Source: Sepiola atlantica
Lineage: Eukaryota; Mollusca; Cephalopoda; Sepiida; Sepiolidae
Assembly: GCA_963556195.1 (NCBI GenBank)
Contig: OY744520.1
Coordinates: 8,762,991-8,826,990, forward strand
Direction of reading: 5' to 3'
DNA length: 64,000 nt
This document shows positions 28,701-43,700 of this stretch, in pieces (position 1 is the stretch's first letter; every line of letters starts with the position of its first letter). The notes under the pieces are model-generated. The model was given only the letters and a program-made list of their open reading frames with translations. It was not told the origin of the DNA and searched no databases. The position numbers and the translations under genes are program-made.

Positions 28701-31700
28701 GGGCAGACAAAAAAAAATAGGGTCACTGAATGAGAAATCCTTCAACACTGATAATTTATATTATTGTATATAAGGCTTCTTAAGTCTTTCTTTATACAAT
28801 TTCTCAATTTAGAACTATCCAATTTACTTGACTCCCACGAGGGCAGAGTTAGACATAACGTAAGATCTTAATGTGGCGTGTTATATCGACATTACCTCCC
28901 TTACTCTGATACTCATTTCTTTATGCATCGTGGGCATCCTGTGGGTCCTATCAGGAGAGTGCACATGCAGGACGTTCTTGTGACCCGGTAACATAGTACT
29001 TTTCAGAATTGTTTGTTTTAACTAGTGTTGGGACGATTAATCAGAATCGGAACTTTTTGGGGTATTGAAATCGCTATCGGAATTAAGAAAATTTAAGCCT
29101 AATTTCCGATTCCAAAAACGATTCTTTTAAATTTACTTTTTGTAATCTCAGGTGTGAGAAGTTTACTTGCACGGTAAAGGGAGCCCACCTTCTTTGCAGC
29201 AACCCTGGCAATGTTTTCAATGTATTTATTCCAATTCATGTTATCTGTGAAAGTTAGGCCGAGGGGTTTGAATGATGAACTCTCAGGCAGGGTGTTATTT
29301 GCCATGACAATCTGTGGTTGAAGAGGTTTCTTGTATTTATTGAAGGATTAAAAGTTACCATCCATTTTTTACCCCATTCCACCACAGACTGGAGGTCATT
29401 TTCTAAGGATTCAGCCATTGCCTCAGATATGTGCGCGTCGGTTTTGCCCACATGACGAGAGTAGAGTCATCAGCAAATATTCTTAAACTAAACTAGATAA
29501 AATTCACCAATAAAATATTTTTTACACTTAACCATACTTTCTTATATACATACAACTATTTATTATACAGATCAAAATGTTACAATAAAATTGAAAACAA
29601 ATAATAGAGCACAGTTATTAAAACTGACTGACATTAGTACCAATTATGTGGGACATGAATCGTATTTATTTTGTACATATTTCAGTCAGAGACAGTGTAT
29701 TAGCGATTTATGAAGGTTTCTAAGCATTTTCATGCTAATATAGTAATGAGGATAAAATACACGATATATTATAAAATGAAATGCTGTGGAGACAAGATGT
29801 ATGAAAAAGACAAAACAAAAAGAAAAACAAATTAAACACAGAAAGAAATCATCATAAAAACGATAGATATTTAAAAAAGATTTTTTTTTTAACATAGTTC
29901 ACCCCAAATTAGGCAGACTGCCACTGTAGACGTTAGGGGCTACTGAGAAAAAGGGTGAGAGTTTATTTTTGTTGTTTTTTTAGAGGGGGGGGTCAACCTA
30001 AATTTGGAGCTGTGCAGCGAGATGTCTGTTTACATTAGTTTTAAATTTCTGCATGTCAGTACCGTCAGGAAAACAGAGAGCAGGGAGGGAGTTCCTGAGT
30101 CCAGCAGCACGAAAAAAGAAGATTTTGGAGTAGAAAGCTCTTTGGCATCTGGGGACCTCCACAGTGAATGGATATGCAACTATTCTGAAAATTTAGCATT
30201 TATTCATATATAGATACTTTTATCAAATTGATTACAAATCATAAGAAAGGCCTTTCATTTAAATACAATTACATTTTCAATGAATGAAAAAATGTGTCTA
30301 CAGACAATATACAGTGTGACCCCCCCCAATATTCCATCCATAGAATTATTAATAAAATTGGCAATTCATTCTGCAACCCAACTATATTTGGTGCAAATAA
30401 GCTTCAGTCTATATCTGACCTGTCCACCAGGTTTCAGTTATGAATCTCTAACAGTTTTTGTTTTATCACCGTTCAGTGATATGTTCGAAATGTGCACCTC
30501 TGCGTTGCAGCACACTTGGATGTGACGTGCAAAATTTGCAATAACTTTGACACTCTCCTCTTTTGCCCCATCCTGTTGAAACCACAGTTCATCCCACACG
30601 AAACACGTTCATCTGTCCCAAACTTCTTAAAGACCACTAGGTATTGTTTAGTATTGAACATGACTGACTGTTCATTCTCATCTGCAAACTTCGAAGGAGC
30701 CATGATCCCATCTTTTGATATTGCAACCCATGCAGTTCACTTGATAGAGTGCAGTGGACTTTACAGACTATCTTGTGGTGGGGTTGTAACTTCCCGCACT
30801 TCAAATGCCTCGTTGGGATGACTACAAAGACGCTTTGATTGTTGTCTTATCGCTAGGAGGTTTGATCCTGAATGGGCTTCACGCATTTGGAGCATATCAT
30901 TGAATAGTGATAAAATAAAGACTGTTGGATATTCATGGCTGAAACTTGGTGGACGAGTCAGACATAGACTAAAGTTTATTTTTACTAAATATTGTTAGAT
31001 TGCAGAAAAGATTGTAAATTTTATTATTGATTTCATGGGGTGTATTTTTGGGGGTCACCGTATACACTTTCTACATTTGTATTTTGCTAGATATGATGTC
31101 ACCTACGAAGAAAGTAATGATTAAAAAATATCCATCGATTGCTGGTTTACAAGAAAAAGAGAGTCAAGTTTCGGATCCATGGGGCGGCCTTTTCAAACTT
31201 ATTCAACACATTTCAACTTTACTGAAATGGGACATCGATTCAGACTTCTTCACAAAACCACGGTCAGTCATTTCAATTTGTTTTTTTTTGTTTCTTTTCT
31301 GTTGAACTTTGATTTACTTATGTAATTCTAACTCAACAATTAAATTGTAATTCCTTTTTTGTTGCACAAACACAAGTTGTTTTCTATTACACACTGGGTT
31401 ATTAACTTAAAAGACAAAACAAACAAAAACTCTTCAGTTCGAATTTTCCATAAGGTTACCGATTATGACAAAAGATATCTGAAGAAGGCCGGAGAGCACA
31501 ATGGCCGAAACTTTATGAACATTACAACAAAGATAAGAACAACAGTCTAAAACATACTATATACTATTAAAAAAGTTATGGTGTTTTTGAAGTTTGTTTG
31601 TATGCAAATAGAAAAATCTGATTGTTTGACAAAAAAGGAATAGGTAGAGTACACATTACTATGGCAGTAGTTTTTACGACGTCAGTACTCAAGTTCGAAT

Positions 31701-34700
31701 CTCACGTAAGTATAAAGGATTCTTTTTAATTGGATACATGTTTTATAAATTTAAAAAAATTAACATAATAACATAAAAAAACATTACATAAATATGTTTT
31801 TAAAACTAAATGGCCATTTTTTTATTGATAATCCACAAAAAACCCCAGGATATTTAGTATTAGTTCAAAGCAAATTATTTCTTAAAAACATAATTTCTAA
31901 TGTTTTTTTTGCTAATAAAAATATGTAAATGCATTCATCGTAGTTACTTACTCTCTCATTCAAATAATAAGTAGCATACTTTTTTCCCACAAATTTCACA
32001 AATATTTTTCTTCGTATTAGCTATAAAACGGTAGAAGCTAGGTAAAGATGGAAATTGACTTACCCAAGTACTGTACGAACATCGCTCAAGGAGTAGGTGT
32101 AAACTGGTGTAAATAATCTAAATGCCGATACTTTCTCTCAAAAATATTGTCAAAAAATACCATTTATTCAATTAAAAGTTGTGTTAGTCCATTTCTCAGT
32201 TGGAAAGGCCCTTATACCCATTTTTATAGCCTTAAGTGGAAACGATGGCCTGAACACTTTCCTGTGACAGAACCCAAATCTCTAACTGGTTATACTTCCT
32301 AGCAAGGCTGGTATCCATTTATACATCTGGGTAAAGTGTTTGCTTACAACACCTGGTATTCCCAAATGGCCATCCATCTAAGTAGTGATAAGGCTCAATA
32401 TGGCTTAACTTCAATGATCTGACAGAAATCCGTATGTTAACATGATTATCGCCATAGACCTACAGTGAAGATCTAATTAAAAAAAGAAATCTATACTGTA
32501 AACTTGACAACATTTTTTTTGTTTTCTTTGAGTAAACTATTTGATATTAAGCGAAATAGTTATATATATTTTTTTTTTAATTTATGAATCTAGTTTATGA
32601 AAAAAAATTGTCTGTGTTTCCGGCTAAATGTCAAAAATTACACAAGATGCATTAAAAAATCTCAGGTATCTTTTACAATAATCAACACAACGAGAACGGG
32701 GTCAACAAACAAATGTGCAACAAATAAATGTTACCAGAGGCAACTTAAGTTACTCATCTACTACCTGGATAAGTTTATTTATTTTTTTAACTTATTTTAA
32801 AGGGTTGCTTTTTGGTTCAAAACACGCCGTATCAACTCTTCCGTTTCCACGAGAGAAAAAAACATGGCGGACACTAGGCCGGTCGATTGTGCACAAAAAC
32901 TGAGACCTGGACAATAATATACTGTTAGAAACACATCCAATAAATGTCAACAATCATGCGAAAATGTATTGTTGACATTTATTGTATGCGTTTCTATCAG
33001 TGTATTGTTTAGTTTTCAATTTTTTTTTGAATTTCAAATCCTGGGCATGGGCGAGTGGCCATTTTGGATTTCTTTTCGAGCAGTCAACACTGACTGTTTT
33101 GAACAAGAAAGCCACCCTTTAAAATAAGTTAAAACACAAATGAAATTATCCAGGTAGGTAGATGAGTAACTTCACTTGCCTTTGCTAACATTTATTTGTT
33201 GCACATTTGTTTTTTTCACCCTTTTTTCGTTCTGTTGATTATAGTAAAAGATACCCAAAATCTCAAATCAAATTTATATTTTAATCAGAGGTGAGGAGTT
33301 GGAGTCGTTAGCAAATTTTGCAAAAGATGGGGTTGTGTTTGACTGGAAGTCAGATTTTTTTTTAGGTGGGGAGTAAGTTAGTAGTTGGCAATTTTTGCAG
33401 GACGCCAGAGTAGGTTTTTTTAAAGAGTTGGAGTCAGATTTTATTGAGCCAACTTCCCATCTCTGGTGTTAACAAAAATATTGGGCCAAAATTCCTTTGC
33501 AACATTTGACTACATGGTGCATTTAATATGGAAATCTTGTTGGCAACCTTCTATAACACAGTTTCTATTGGAGGGTCACAGAGCCCTAAAGCTATGTATC
33601 CAATTGAAACCAGAAATACTAATTTACAAAAAAAAGATTTTTATGATTATAATGGAGATTTCACGTTTGTATGTTTAGAACCAAAATTCAGAATATATAT
33701 ATTTTTTGTTTTTTTTCAGAGAATACCAGTGGCAACAAATTTTGGTCATGTACCAACGAGCGAGTCAGACAAGCCTGGAATCAAATTATCATCAAATGTT
33801 GTACATGACAACAGTCATCTTCCTTGACTGCCTCTATTCATATATCAGTTGCATCGATTCAGGCATTTTTGCAATCGGTAAGCACTTATTTTATTTCTTC
33901 ACTTTCTCTGTCTTTCAGATCTAAAATCAGGTTTGATTTCGGTTGTGTGTTTACTATTAACTGAATACAAGTTGCTATTTTATCCATACATGGGACAAAT
34001 TGTGGCTTCATACTTTTCTTAATGATATTAGTGTGTAGATGACTGCAATAGATCTGATTGGATTTGAACTCAGCATAACAGATTTAAATCGATAGTAGTA
34101 TTAGTCTCCCTTTTGTCAGCATGAAAGTCTTTTAGGCCTGGTGCTTATCTTCGGTCTTATAGTGTTAAGCAGAACAGATCGCCTTAACCATCCTTGTAAC
34201 AGGATGCTAGTCTGTCGCTGGTTATACTTTCCAGCAAAGTGGAGTGTTTGCTTAGAACACCTCGTATTCCCAAATGGTCACCCATCTAAATACTGACCAG
34301 GCTCTACATCAATACAGAGGCCATCATGAATTCCATGTTCCTGATGGTGGTGTCATTTGCACACATCTGTACCAGTGCAGACGATTTTCCCTTATTTTGT
34401 CTGAGATTGGTGTAATGTTGTAACAGTGACGGATATCAACAGTTTGGACATGTAAGGGTTTTTGTCCGACCTGAAGTCCAATGCAACATCTTTGGCTCCA
34501 TGACCGATAATAATCTTCATCTTGCCTCCTTCGACTAGCACTCAGAGCCATACAAAGAAGCATGTTGTACTACAAATTGATAGATCTTTGACTTCAGTGG
34601 ATTACAGAAGACACCAGTGGCAGTATGCCATTTCATCCATGCAGCATTGATTTGATCGGTGATTTCATAGTTACTGTAAATTTTTTTTTCATCCTCCCCC

Positions 34701-37700
34701 ATACATATAAATATTTTTAATGAAAAAGAAAAAAAAAAAATTTTGACCAACCCCCCTAAAAAAATTTTTTTTTTACCCTCCCCCATACATAGAAATATTT
34801 TTTCATACTCCCCCATACATATAAATATTTAAAAAAAAAAAAAAAAATGACCCCCCCCCAATTTTTTTTTGCATTCTCCCACATACATATTAATATTTTT
34901 AATGAAAAGGAAAAAGAAAAAAAATTTTGACCAACCCCCCTAAAAAATTTTTTTTTACCTTCCCCCATACATAGAAATATATTTAGTTTAAAAAAGAAGA
35001 AAAAAAAAATCCCCCCCCCCCCAGCTGATTATTTACCAACATTTTCTTTTAAATAGAAATGGCAGTGATGCAGTCGTTACCAAAACGGACTGCGCTCGGC
35101 ATGCAGCGTTAGAGTTCTGTCGGGGCTACTGCATCACTTTCACTTGATACCCCTGGAAAAGGTATGAATCAATCCTATGGGTGAAGTAGTAGGGTAGACT
35201 AGACTCTTACATCTTGTTAGGGCAACTAGTTTAGGAGAAGGAAAATTCTGTTACAACATCTACAAGCAGGTCTCTTTCACATTGTATATAAAATGTCCCC
35301 GAACAGTGATCATTTTGTGGAGAGAATAGGTCATGTTTTCTACTTCAAACAAATTAATGTGTCGAAGGTCGTCTGATAATTTTGGAAATTATCTTTGTGA
35401 TCGAGGGACTGATCATTCTTTTAAATGATATTCTGAGTTTTGTTTTACAGACACCTCATCTCTATTATAGTAATGATATCTGTTATTATAGATAAATAGA
35501 TAAACTTTGAAAAATCATCTCGTTCTTTAAATGTTCTTACATTGTTAATATTTTTTCTTTAAAAATCTGAATACGATCATTTAAATTTAATGCCTTTTAG
35601 TTTCTTGCTTATGTTATGATAAAATGAATGAGTATTCTGTGATGGAGAGATGGAGAAAGTTTTAGATGTAATTGAAGTTGGCTGTTAGGAAACCAATTTT
35701 TTTCATGGAATCGCAAACTGAATCTGAAATGGGATCGTTTTTTTATCTACATTTTTCAATAATGAATGACAAATTAATTATTTAAAAAAACAAATTTAAT
35801 TCTTTTAAAACTTAATAAAAACATACAAGCATGACATAGTTATTTTCTTTAATGTTTATTTTTACAACTATTTGCCATTTTAAAAGACGGAACAAAAGTC
35901 TTTACATTTAAAAAAAAAAAGAGAAAAAAAGAGATTATTTATTTTTATTCAAAAAATGTTAAGTAGTTTTTCTAAGAAACTAGTAAACCAGTGAAAATGG
36001 GAGGAAAGACAAATAATGTTGATTAAATTGGAAGAAGGGAGATATGAAGATCAAACCAAGTTTTTTTGTTGTTGAAGATATTTGTTATTTATATGTAATT
36101 TCAAACTTAATATTTTCTTATAATTTTTCTTATAATAAATATAGCATATTTCATTGAAATTTCCATGTAAAATGCAAGAAAAATGTCCCCCCCCCCGGCA
36201 TTTCACAAAAGTAAAAACTGAATTTACCAAAATTTGAATTGAAAAATTTGATCCTGTGCATTTAAAAAGTGAATGTAATATTTCCAAAAGATAAGCAAAG
36301 ATGGGCAAAATCTACATTTTGAACTGTCAACAGTTGGGTATTTTATAGATCGTTACATAATATACAACATTGCACAAAAAACGTTTATTTCTATAGATAA
36401 TTTTAAATGAAACCGACAAATAAACGTTTATTTCTATAGATAATTTTAAATGAAACCCACAAATAAACGTTTATTTCTATAGATAATTTTAAATGAAACC
36501 CACAAAAAAACGTTTATTTCTATAGATAATTTTAAATGAACCCCACAAATAAACGTTTATTTCTATAGATAATTTTGAATGAAACCCACAAAAAAACGTT
36601 TATTTCTATAGATAATTTTAAATGAAACCCACAAAAAAACGTTTATTTCTATAGATAATTTTAAATGAAACCCACAAAAAAACGTTTATTTCTATAGATA
36701 ATTTTAAATGAAACCCACAAATAAACGTTTATTTCTATAGATAATTTTGAATGAAACCCACAAAAAAACGTTTATTTCTATAGATAATTTTAAATGAAAC
36801 CCACAAATAAACGTTTATTTCTATAGATAATTTTGAATGAAACTCACAAAAAAACGTTTATTTCTATAGATATTTTTTAAATGAAACCCACAAAAAAACG
36901 TTTATTTCTATAGATAATTTTAAATGAAACCCACAAAAAAACGTTTATTTCTATAGATAATTTTAAATGAAACCCACAAATAAACGTTTATTTCTATAGA
37001 TAATTTTGAATGAAACCCACAAAAAAACGTTTATTTCTATAGATAATTTTAAATGAAACCCACAAAAAAACGTTTATTTCTATAGATAATTTTAAATGAA
37101 ACCCACAAAAAAACGTTTATTTCTATAGATAATTTTAAATGAAACCCACAAAAAAACGTTTATTTCTATAGATAATTTTAAATGAAACCCACAAAAAAAC
37201 GTTTATTTCTATAGATAATTTTAAATGAAACCCACAAAAAAACGTTTATTTCTATAGATAATTTTAAATGAAACCCACAAATAAACGTTTATTTCTATAG
37301 ATAATTTTGAATGAAACCCACAAAAAAACGTTTATTTCTATAGATAATTTTAAATGAAACCCACAAATAAACGTTTATTTCTATAGATAATTTTAAATGA
37401 AACCCACAAAAAAACGTTTATTTCTATAGATAATTTTAAATGAAACCCACAAAAAAACGTTTATTTCTATAGATAATTTTAAATGAAACCCACAAAAAAA
37501 CGTTTATTTCTATAGATAATTTTAAATGAAACCCACAAAAAAAACGTTTATTTCTATAGATAATTTTAAATGAAACCCACAAATAAACGTTTATTTCTAT
37601 AGATAATTTTAAATGAAACCCACAAAAAAAACGTTTATTTCTATAGATAATTTTAAATGAAACCCACAAAAACGTTTATTTCTATAGATAATTTTAAATG

Positions 37701-40700
37701 AAACCCACAAAAAAACGTTTATTTCTATAGATAATTTTGAATGAAACCCACAAAAAAACGTTTATTTCTATAGATAATTTTGAATGAAACCCACAAAAAA
37801 ACGTTTATTTCTATAGATAATTTTGAATGAAACCCACAAAAAAACGTTTATTTCTATAGATAATTTTAAATGAAACCCACAAAAAAACGTTTATTTCTAT
37901 AGATAATTTTAAATGAAACCCACAAAAAAACGTTTATTTCTATAGATAATTTTAAATGAAACCCACAAAAAAACGTTTATTTCTATAGATAATTTTGAAT
38001 GAAACCCACAAATAAACGTTTATTTCTATAGATAATTTTGAATGAAACCCACAAATAAACGTTTATTTCTATAGATAATTTTAAATGAAACCCACAAAAA
38101 AACGTTTATTTCTATAGATAATTTTAAATGAAACCCACAAATAAACGTTTATTTCTATAGATAATTTTGAATGAAACCCACAAAAAAACGTTTATTTCTA
38201 TAGACAATTTTAAATGAAACCCACAAAAAAACGTTTATTTCTATAGATAATTTTTAATGAAACCCACAAAAAAACGTTTATTTCTATAGATAATTTTAAA
38301 TGAAACCCACAAAAAAACGTTTATTTCTATAGATAATTTTAAATGAAACCCACAAATAAACGTTTATTTCTATAGATCATTTTGAATGAAACCCACAAAA
38401 AAACGTTTATTTCTATAGATAATTTTAAATGAAACCCACAAATAAACGTTTATTTCTATAGATAATTTTGAATGAAACCCACAAAAAAACGTTTATTTCT
38501 ATAGATAATTTTGAATGAAACCCACAAAAAAACGTTTATTTCTATAGATAATTTTGAATGAAACCCACAAAAAAACGTTTATTTCTATAGATAATTTTGA
38601 ATGAAACCCACAAAAAAACGTTTATTTCTATAGATAATTTTGAATGAAACCCACAAAAAAACGTTTATTTCTATAGATAATTTTGAATGAAACCCACAAA
38701 AAAACGTTTATTTCTATAGATAATTTTAAATGAAACCCACAAAAAAACGTTTATTTCTATAGATAATTTTAAATGAAACCCACAAAAAAACGTTTATTTC
38801 TATAGATAATTTTAAATGAAACCCACAAAAAAACGTTTATTTCTATAGATAATTTTGAATGAAACCCACAAATAAACGTTTATTTCTATAGATAATTTTG
38901 AATGAAACCCACAAATAAACGTTTATTTCTATAGATAATTTTAAATGAAACCCACAAAAAAACGTTTATTTCTATAGATAATTTTAAATGAAACCCACAA
39001 AAAAACGTTTATTTCTATAGATAATTTTAAATGAAACCCACAAAAAAACGTTTATTTCTATAGATAATTTTAAATGAAACCCACAAAAAAACGTTTATTT
39101 CTATAGATAATTTTAAATTAAACCCACAAAAAAACGTTTATTTCTATAGATAATTTTAAATGAAACCCACAAAAAAACGTTTATTTCTATAGATAATTTT
39201 AAATGAAACCCACAAAAAAACGTTTATTTCTATAGATAATTTTAAATGAAACCCACAAAAAAACGTTTATTTCTATAGATAATTTTAAATGAAACCCACA
39301 AAAAAACGTTTATTTCTATAGATAATTTTGAATGAAACCCACAAATAAACGTTTATTTCTATAGATAATTTTGAATGAAACCCACAAAAAAACGTTTATT
39401 TCTATAGATAATTTTAAATGAAACCCACAAAAAAACGTTTATTTCTATAGATAATTTTAAATGAAACCCACAAATAAACGTTTATTTCTATAGATAATTT
39501 TGAATGAAACCCACAAAAAAACGTTTATTTCTATAGATAATTTTTAATGAAACCCACAAAAAAACGTTTATTTCTATAGATAATTTTAAATGAAACCCAC
39601 AAAAAAACGTTTATTTCTATAGATAATTTTAAATGAAACCCACAAATAAACGTTTATTTCTATAGATCATTTTGAATGAAACCCACAAAAAAACGTTTAT
39701 TTCTATAGATAATTTTAAATGAAACCCACAAATAAACGTTTATTTCTATAGATAATTTTGAATGAAACCCACAAAAAAACGTTTATTTCTATAGATAATT
39801 TTGAATGAAACCCACAAAAAAACGTTTATTTCTATAGATAATTTTGAATAAAACCCACAAAAAAACGTTTATTTCTATAGATAATTTTAAATGAAACCCA
39901 CAAAAAAACGTTTATTTCTATAGATAATTTTAAATGAAACCCACAAATAAACGTTTATTTCTATAGATAATTTTGAATGAAACCCACAAAAAAACGTTTA
40001 TTTCTATAGACAATTTTAAATGAAACCCACAAAAAAACGTTTATTTCTATAGATAATTTTTAATGAAACCCACAAAAAAACGTTTATTTCTATAGATAAT
40101 TTTAAATGAAACCCACAAAAAAACGTTTATTTCTATAGATAATTTTAAATGAAACCCACAAATAAACGTTTATTTCTATAGATCATTTTGAATGAAACCC
40201 ACAAAAAAACGTTTATTTCTATAGATAATTTTAAATGAAACCCACAAATAAACGTTTATTTCTATAGATAATTTTGAATGAAACCCACAAAAAAACGTTT
40301 ATTTCTATAGATAATTTTGAATGAAACCCACAAAAAAACGTTTATTTCTATAGATAATTTTGAATAAAACCCACAAAAAAACGTTTATTTCTATAGATAA
40401 TTTTGAATGAAACCCACAAAAAAACGTTTATTTCTATAGATAATTTTAAATGAAACCCACAAAAAAACGTTTATTTCTATAGATAATTTTGAATGAAACC
40501 CACAAAAAAACGTTTATTTCTATAGATAATTTTGAATGAAACCGACAAAAAACGTTTATTTCTATAGATAATTTTAAATGAAACTCACAAATAAACGTTT
40601 ATTTCTATAGATAATTTTAAATGAAACTCACAAAAAACGTTTATTTCTATAGATAATTTTAAATGAAACTCACAAAAAAACGTTTATTTCTATAGATAAT

Positions 40701-43700
40701 TTTAAATGAAACCCACAAAAAAACGTTTATTTCTATAGATAATTTTAAATGAAACTCACAAATAAACGTTTATTTCTATAGATAATTTTAAATGAAACCC
40801 ACAAAAAACGTTTATTTCTATAGATAATTTTGAATGAAACCCACAAAAAAACGTTTATTTCTATAGATAATTTTAAATTAAACCCACAAAAAAACGTTTA
40901 TTTCTATAGATAATTTTAAATGAAACCCACAAAAAAACGTTTATTTCTATAGATAATTTTAAATGAAACCCACAAAAAAACGTTTATTTCTATAGATAAT
41001 TTTAAATGAAACCCACAAAAAAACGTTTATTTCTATAGATAATTTTAAATGAAACCCACAAAAAAACGTTTATTTCTATAGATAATTTTGAATGAAACCC
41101 ACAAATAAACGTTTATTTCTATAGATAATTTTGAATGAAACCCACAAAAAAACGTTTCTTTCTATAGATAATTTTAAATGAAACCCACAAAAAAACGTTT
41201 ATTTCTATAGATAATTTTAAATGAAACCCACAAATAAACGTTTATTTCTATAGATAATTTTGAATGAAACCCACAAAAAAACGTTTATTTCTATAGACAA
41301 TTTTAAATGAAACCCACAAAAAAACGTTTATTTCTATAGATAATTTTTAATGAAACCCACAAAAAAACGTTTATTTCTATAGATAATTTTAAATGAAACC
41401 CACAAAAAAACGTTTATTTCTATAGATAATTTTAAATGAAACCCACAAATAAACGTTTATTTCTATAGATCATTTTGAATGAAACCCACAAAAAAACGTT
41501 TATTTCTATAGATAATTTTAAATGAAACCCACAAATAAACGTTTATTTCTATAGATAATTTTGAATGAAACCCACAAAAAAACGTTTATTTCTATAGATA
41601 ATTTTGAATGAAACCCACAAAAAAACGTTTATTTCTATAGATAATTTTGAATAAAACCCACAAAAAAACGTTTATTTCTATAGATAATTTTAAATGAAAC
41701 CCACAAAAAAACGTTTATTTCTATAGATAATTTTAAATGAAACCCACAAATAAACGTTTATTTCTATAGATAATTTTGAATGAAACCCACAAAAAAACGT
41801 TTATTTCTATAGACAATTTTAAATGAAACCCACAAAAAAACGTTTATTTCTATAGATAATTTTAAATGAAACTCACAAATAACCGTTTATTTCTATAGAT
41901 AATTTTGAATGAAACCCACAAAAAAACGTTTATTTCTATAGATAATTTTAAATGAAACCCACAAAAAAACGTTTATTTCTATAGATAATTTTAAATGAAA
42001 CCCACAAAAAAACGTTTATTTCTATAGATAATTTTAAATGAAACCCACAAATAAACGTTTATTTCTATAGATAATTTTAAATGAAACCCACAAATAAACG
42101 TTTATTTCTATAGATAATTTTGAATGAAACCCACAAAAAAACGTTTATTTCTATAGATAATTTTAAATGAAACTCACAAAAAAACGTTTATTTCTATAGA
42201 TAATTTAAAATGAAACCCACAAAAAACGTTTATTTCTATAGATAATTTTAAATGAAACCCACAAAAAAACGTTTATTTCTATAGATAATTTTGAATAAAA
42301 CCCACAAAAAAACGTTTATTTCTATAGATAATTTTGAATGAAACCCACAAAAAAACGTTTATTTCTATAGATAATTTTAAATGAAACCCACAAAAAAACG
42401 TTTATTTCTATAGATAATTTTGAATGAAACCCACAAAAAAACGTTTATTTCTATAGATAATTTTGAATGAAACCCACAAAAAAACGTTTATTTCTATAGA
42501 TAATTTTAAATGAAACTCACAAATAAACGTTTATTTCTATAGATAATTTTAAATGAAACCCACAAAAAAACGTTTATTTCTATAGATAATTTTTAATGAA
42601 ACCCACAAAAAAACGTTTATTTCTATAGATAATTTTGAATGAAACCCACAAAAAAACGTTTATTTCTATAGATAATTTTAAATGAAACCCACAAAAAAAC
42701 GTTTATTTCTATAGATAATTTTGAATGAAACCCACAAAAAAACGTTTATTTCTATAGATAATTTTGAATGAAACCGACAAAAAACGTTTATTTCTATAGA
42801 TAATTTTAAATGAAACTCACAAATAAACGTTTATTTCTATAGATAATTTTAAATGAAACTCACAAAAAACGTTTATTTCTATAGATAATTTTAAATGAAA
42901 CTCACAAAAAAACGTTTATTTCTATAGATAATTTTAAATGAAACCCACAAAAAAACGTTTATTTCTATAGATAATTTTAAATGAAACTCACAAATAAACG
43001 TTTATTTCTATAGATAATTTTAAATGAAACCCACAAAAAACGTTTATTTCTATAGATAATTTTGAATGAAACCCACAAAAAAACGTTTATTTCTATAGAT
43101 AATTTTGAATGAAACCCACAAAAAAACGTTTATTTCTATAGATAATTTTAAATGAAACCCACAAAAAACGTTTATTTCTATAGATAATTTTGAATGAAAC
43201 CCACAAAAAACGTTTATTTCTATAGATAATTTTGAATGAAACCCACAAAAAAACGTTTATTTCTATAGATAATTTTGAATGAAACCCACAAAAAAACGTT
43301 TATTTCTATAGATAATTTTAAATGAAACTCACAAATAAACGTTTATTTCTATAGATAATTTTAAATGAAACCCACAAAAAAACGTTTATTTCTATAGATA
43401 ATTTTTAATGAAACCCACAAAAAAACGTTTATTTCTATAGATAATTTTAAATGAAACCCACAAAAAAACGTTTATTTCTATAGATAATTTTAAATGAAAC
43501 CCACAAAAAAACGTTTATTTCTATAGATAATTTTAAATGAAACCCACAAAAAAACGTTTATTTCTATAGATAATTTTGAATGAAACCCACAAAAAAACGT
43601 TTATTTCTATAGATAATTTTGAATGAAACCCACAAAAAAACGTTTATTTCTATAGATAATTTTAAATGAAACCCACAAAAAACGTTTCTTTCTATAGATA

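Noticed and set aside
28690..28860. Direct repeat 'cacgagggcaga'
   Set aside because: Only two short occurrences. No element structure.
29030..29128. Possible hAT-type MITE starting 'agtgttgggacgattaatc'
   Set aside because: There is a short internal inverted repeat, but no second terminal repeat or 8-bp duplication was found.
32342..32459. Functional 5S rRNA gene
   Set aside because: Too many changes from the conserved 5S sequence in the box A and C regions, and it is fused to a SINE-like tail. Treated as SINE or pseudogene.
34535..34968. Lysine/phenylalanine-rich open frames on the minus strand
   Set aside because: Arise from homopolymer runs and the duplicated low-complexity block. Only the LINE part below about 34690 is real.
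37436..37669. Minus-strand repetitive open frame with a GFHLKLSIEIN period
   Set aside because: Pure by-product of the 43-bp satellite, whose unit length is not a multiple of three.
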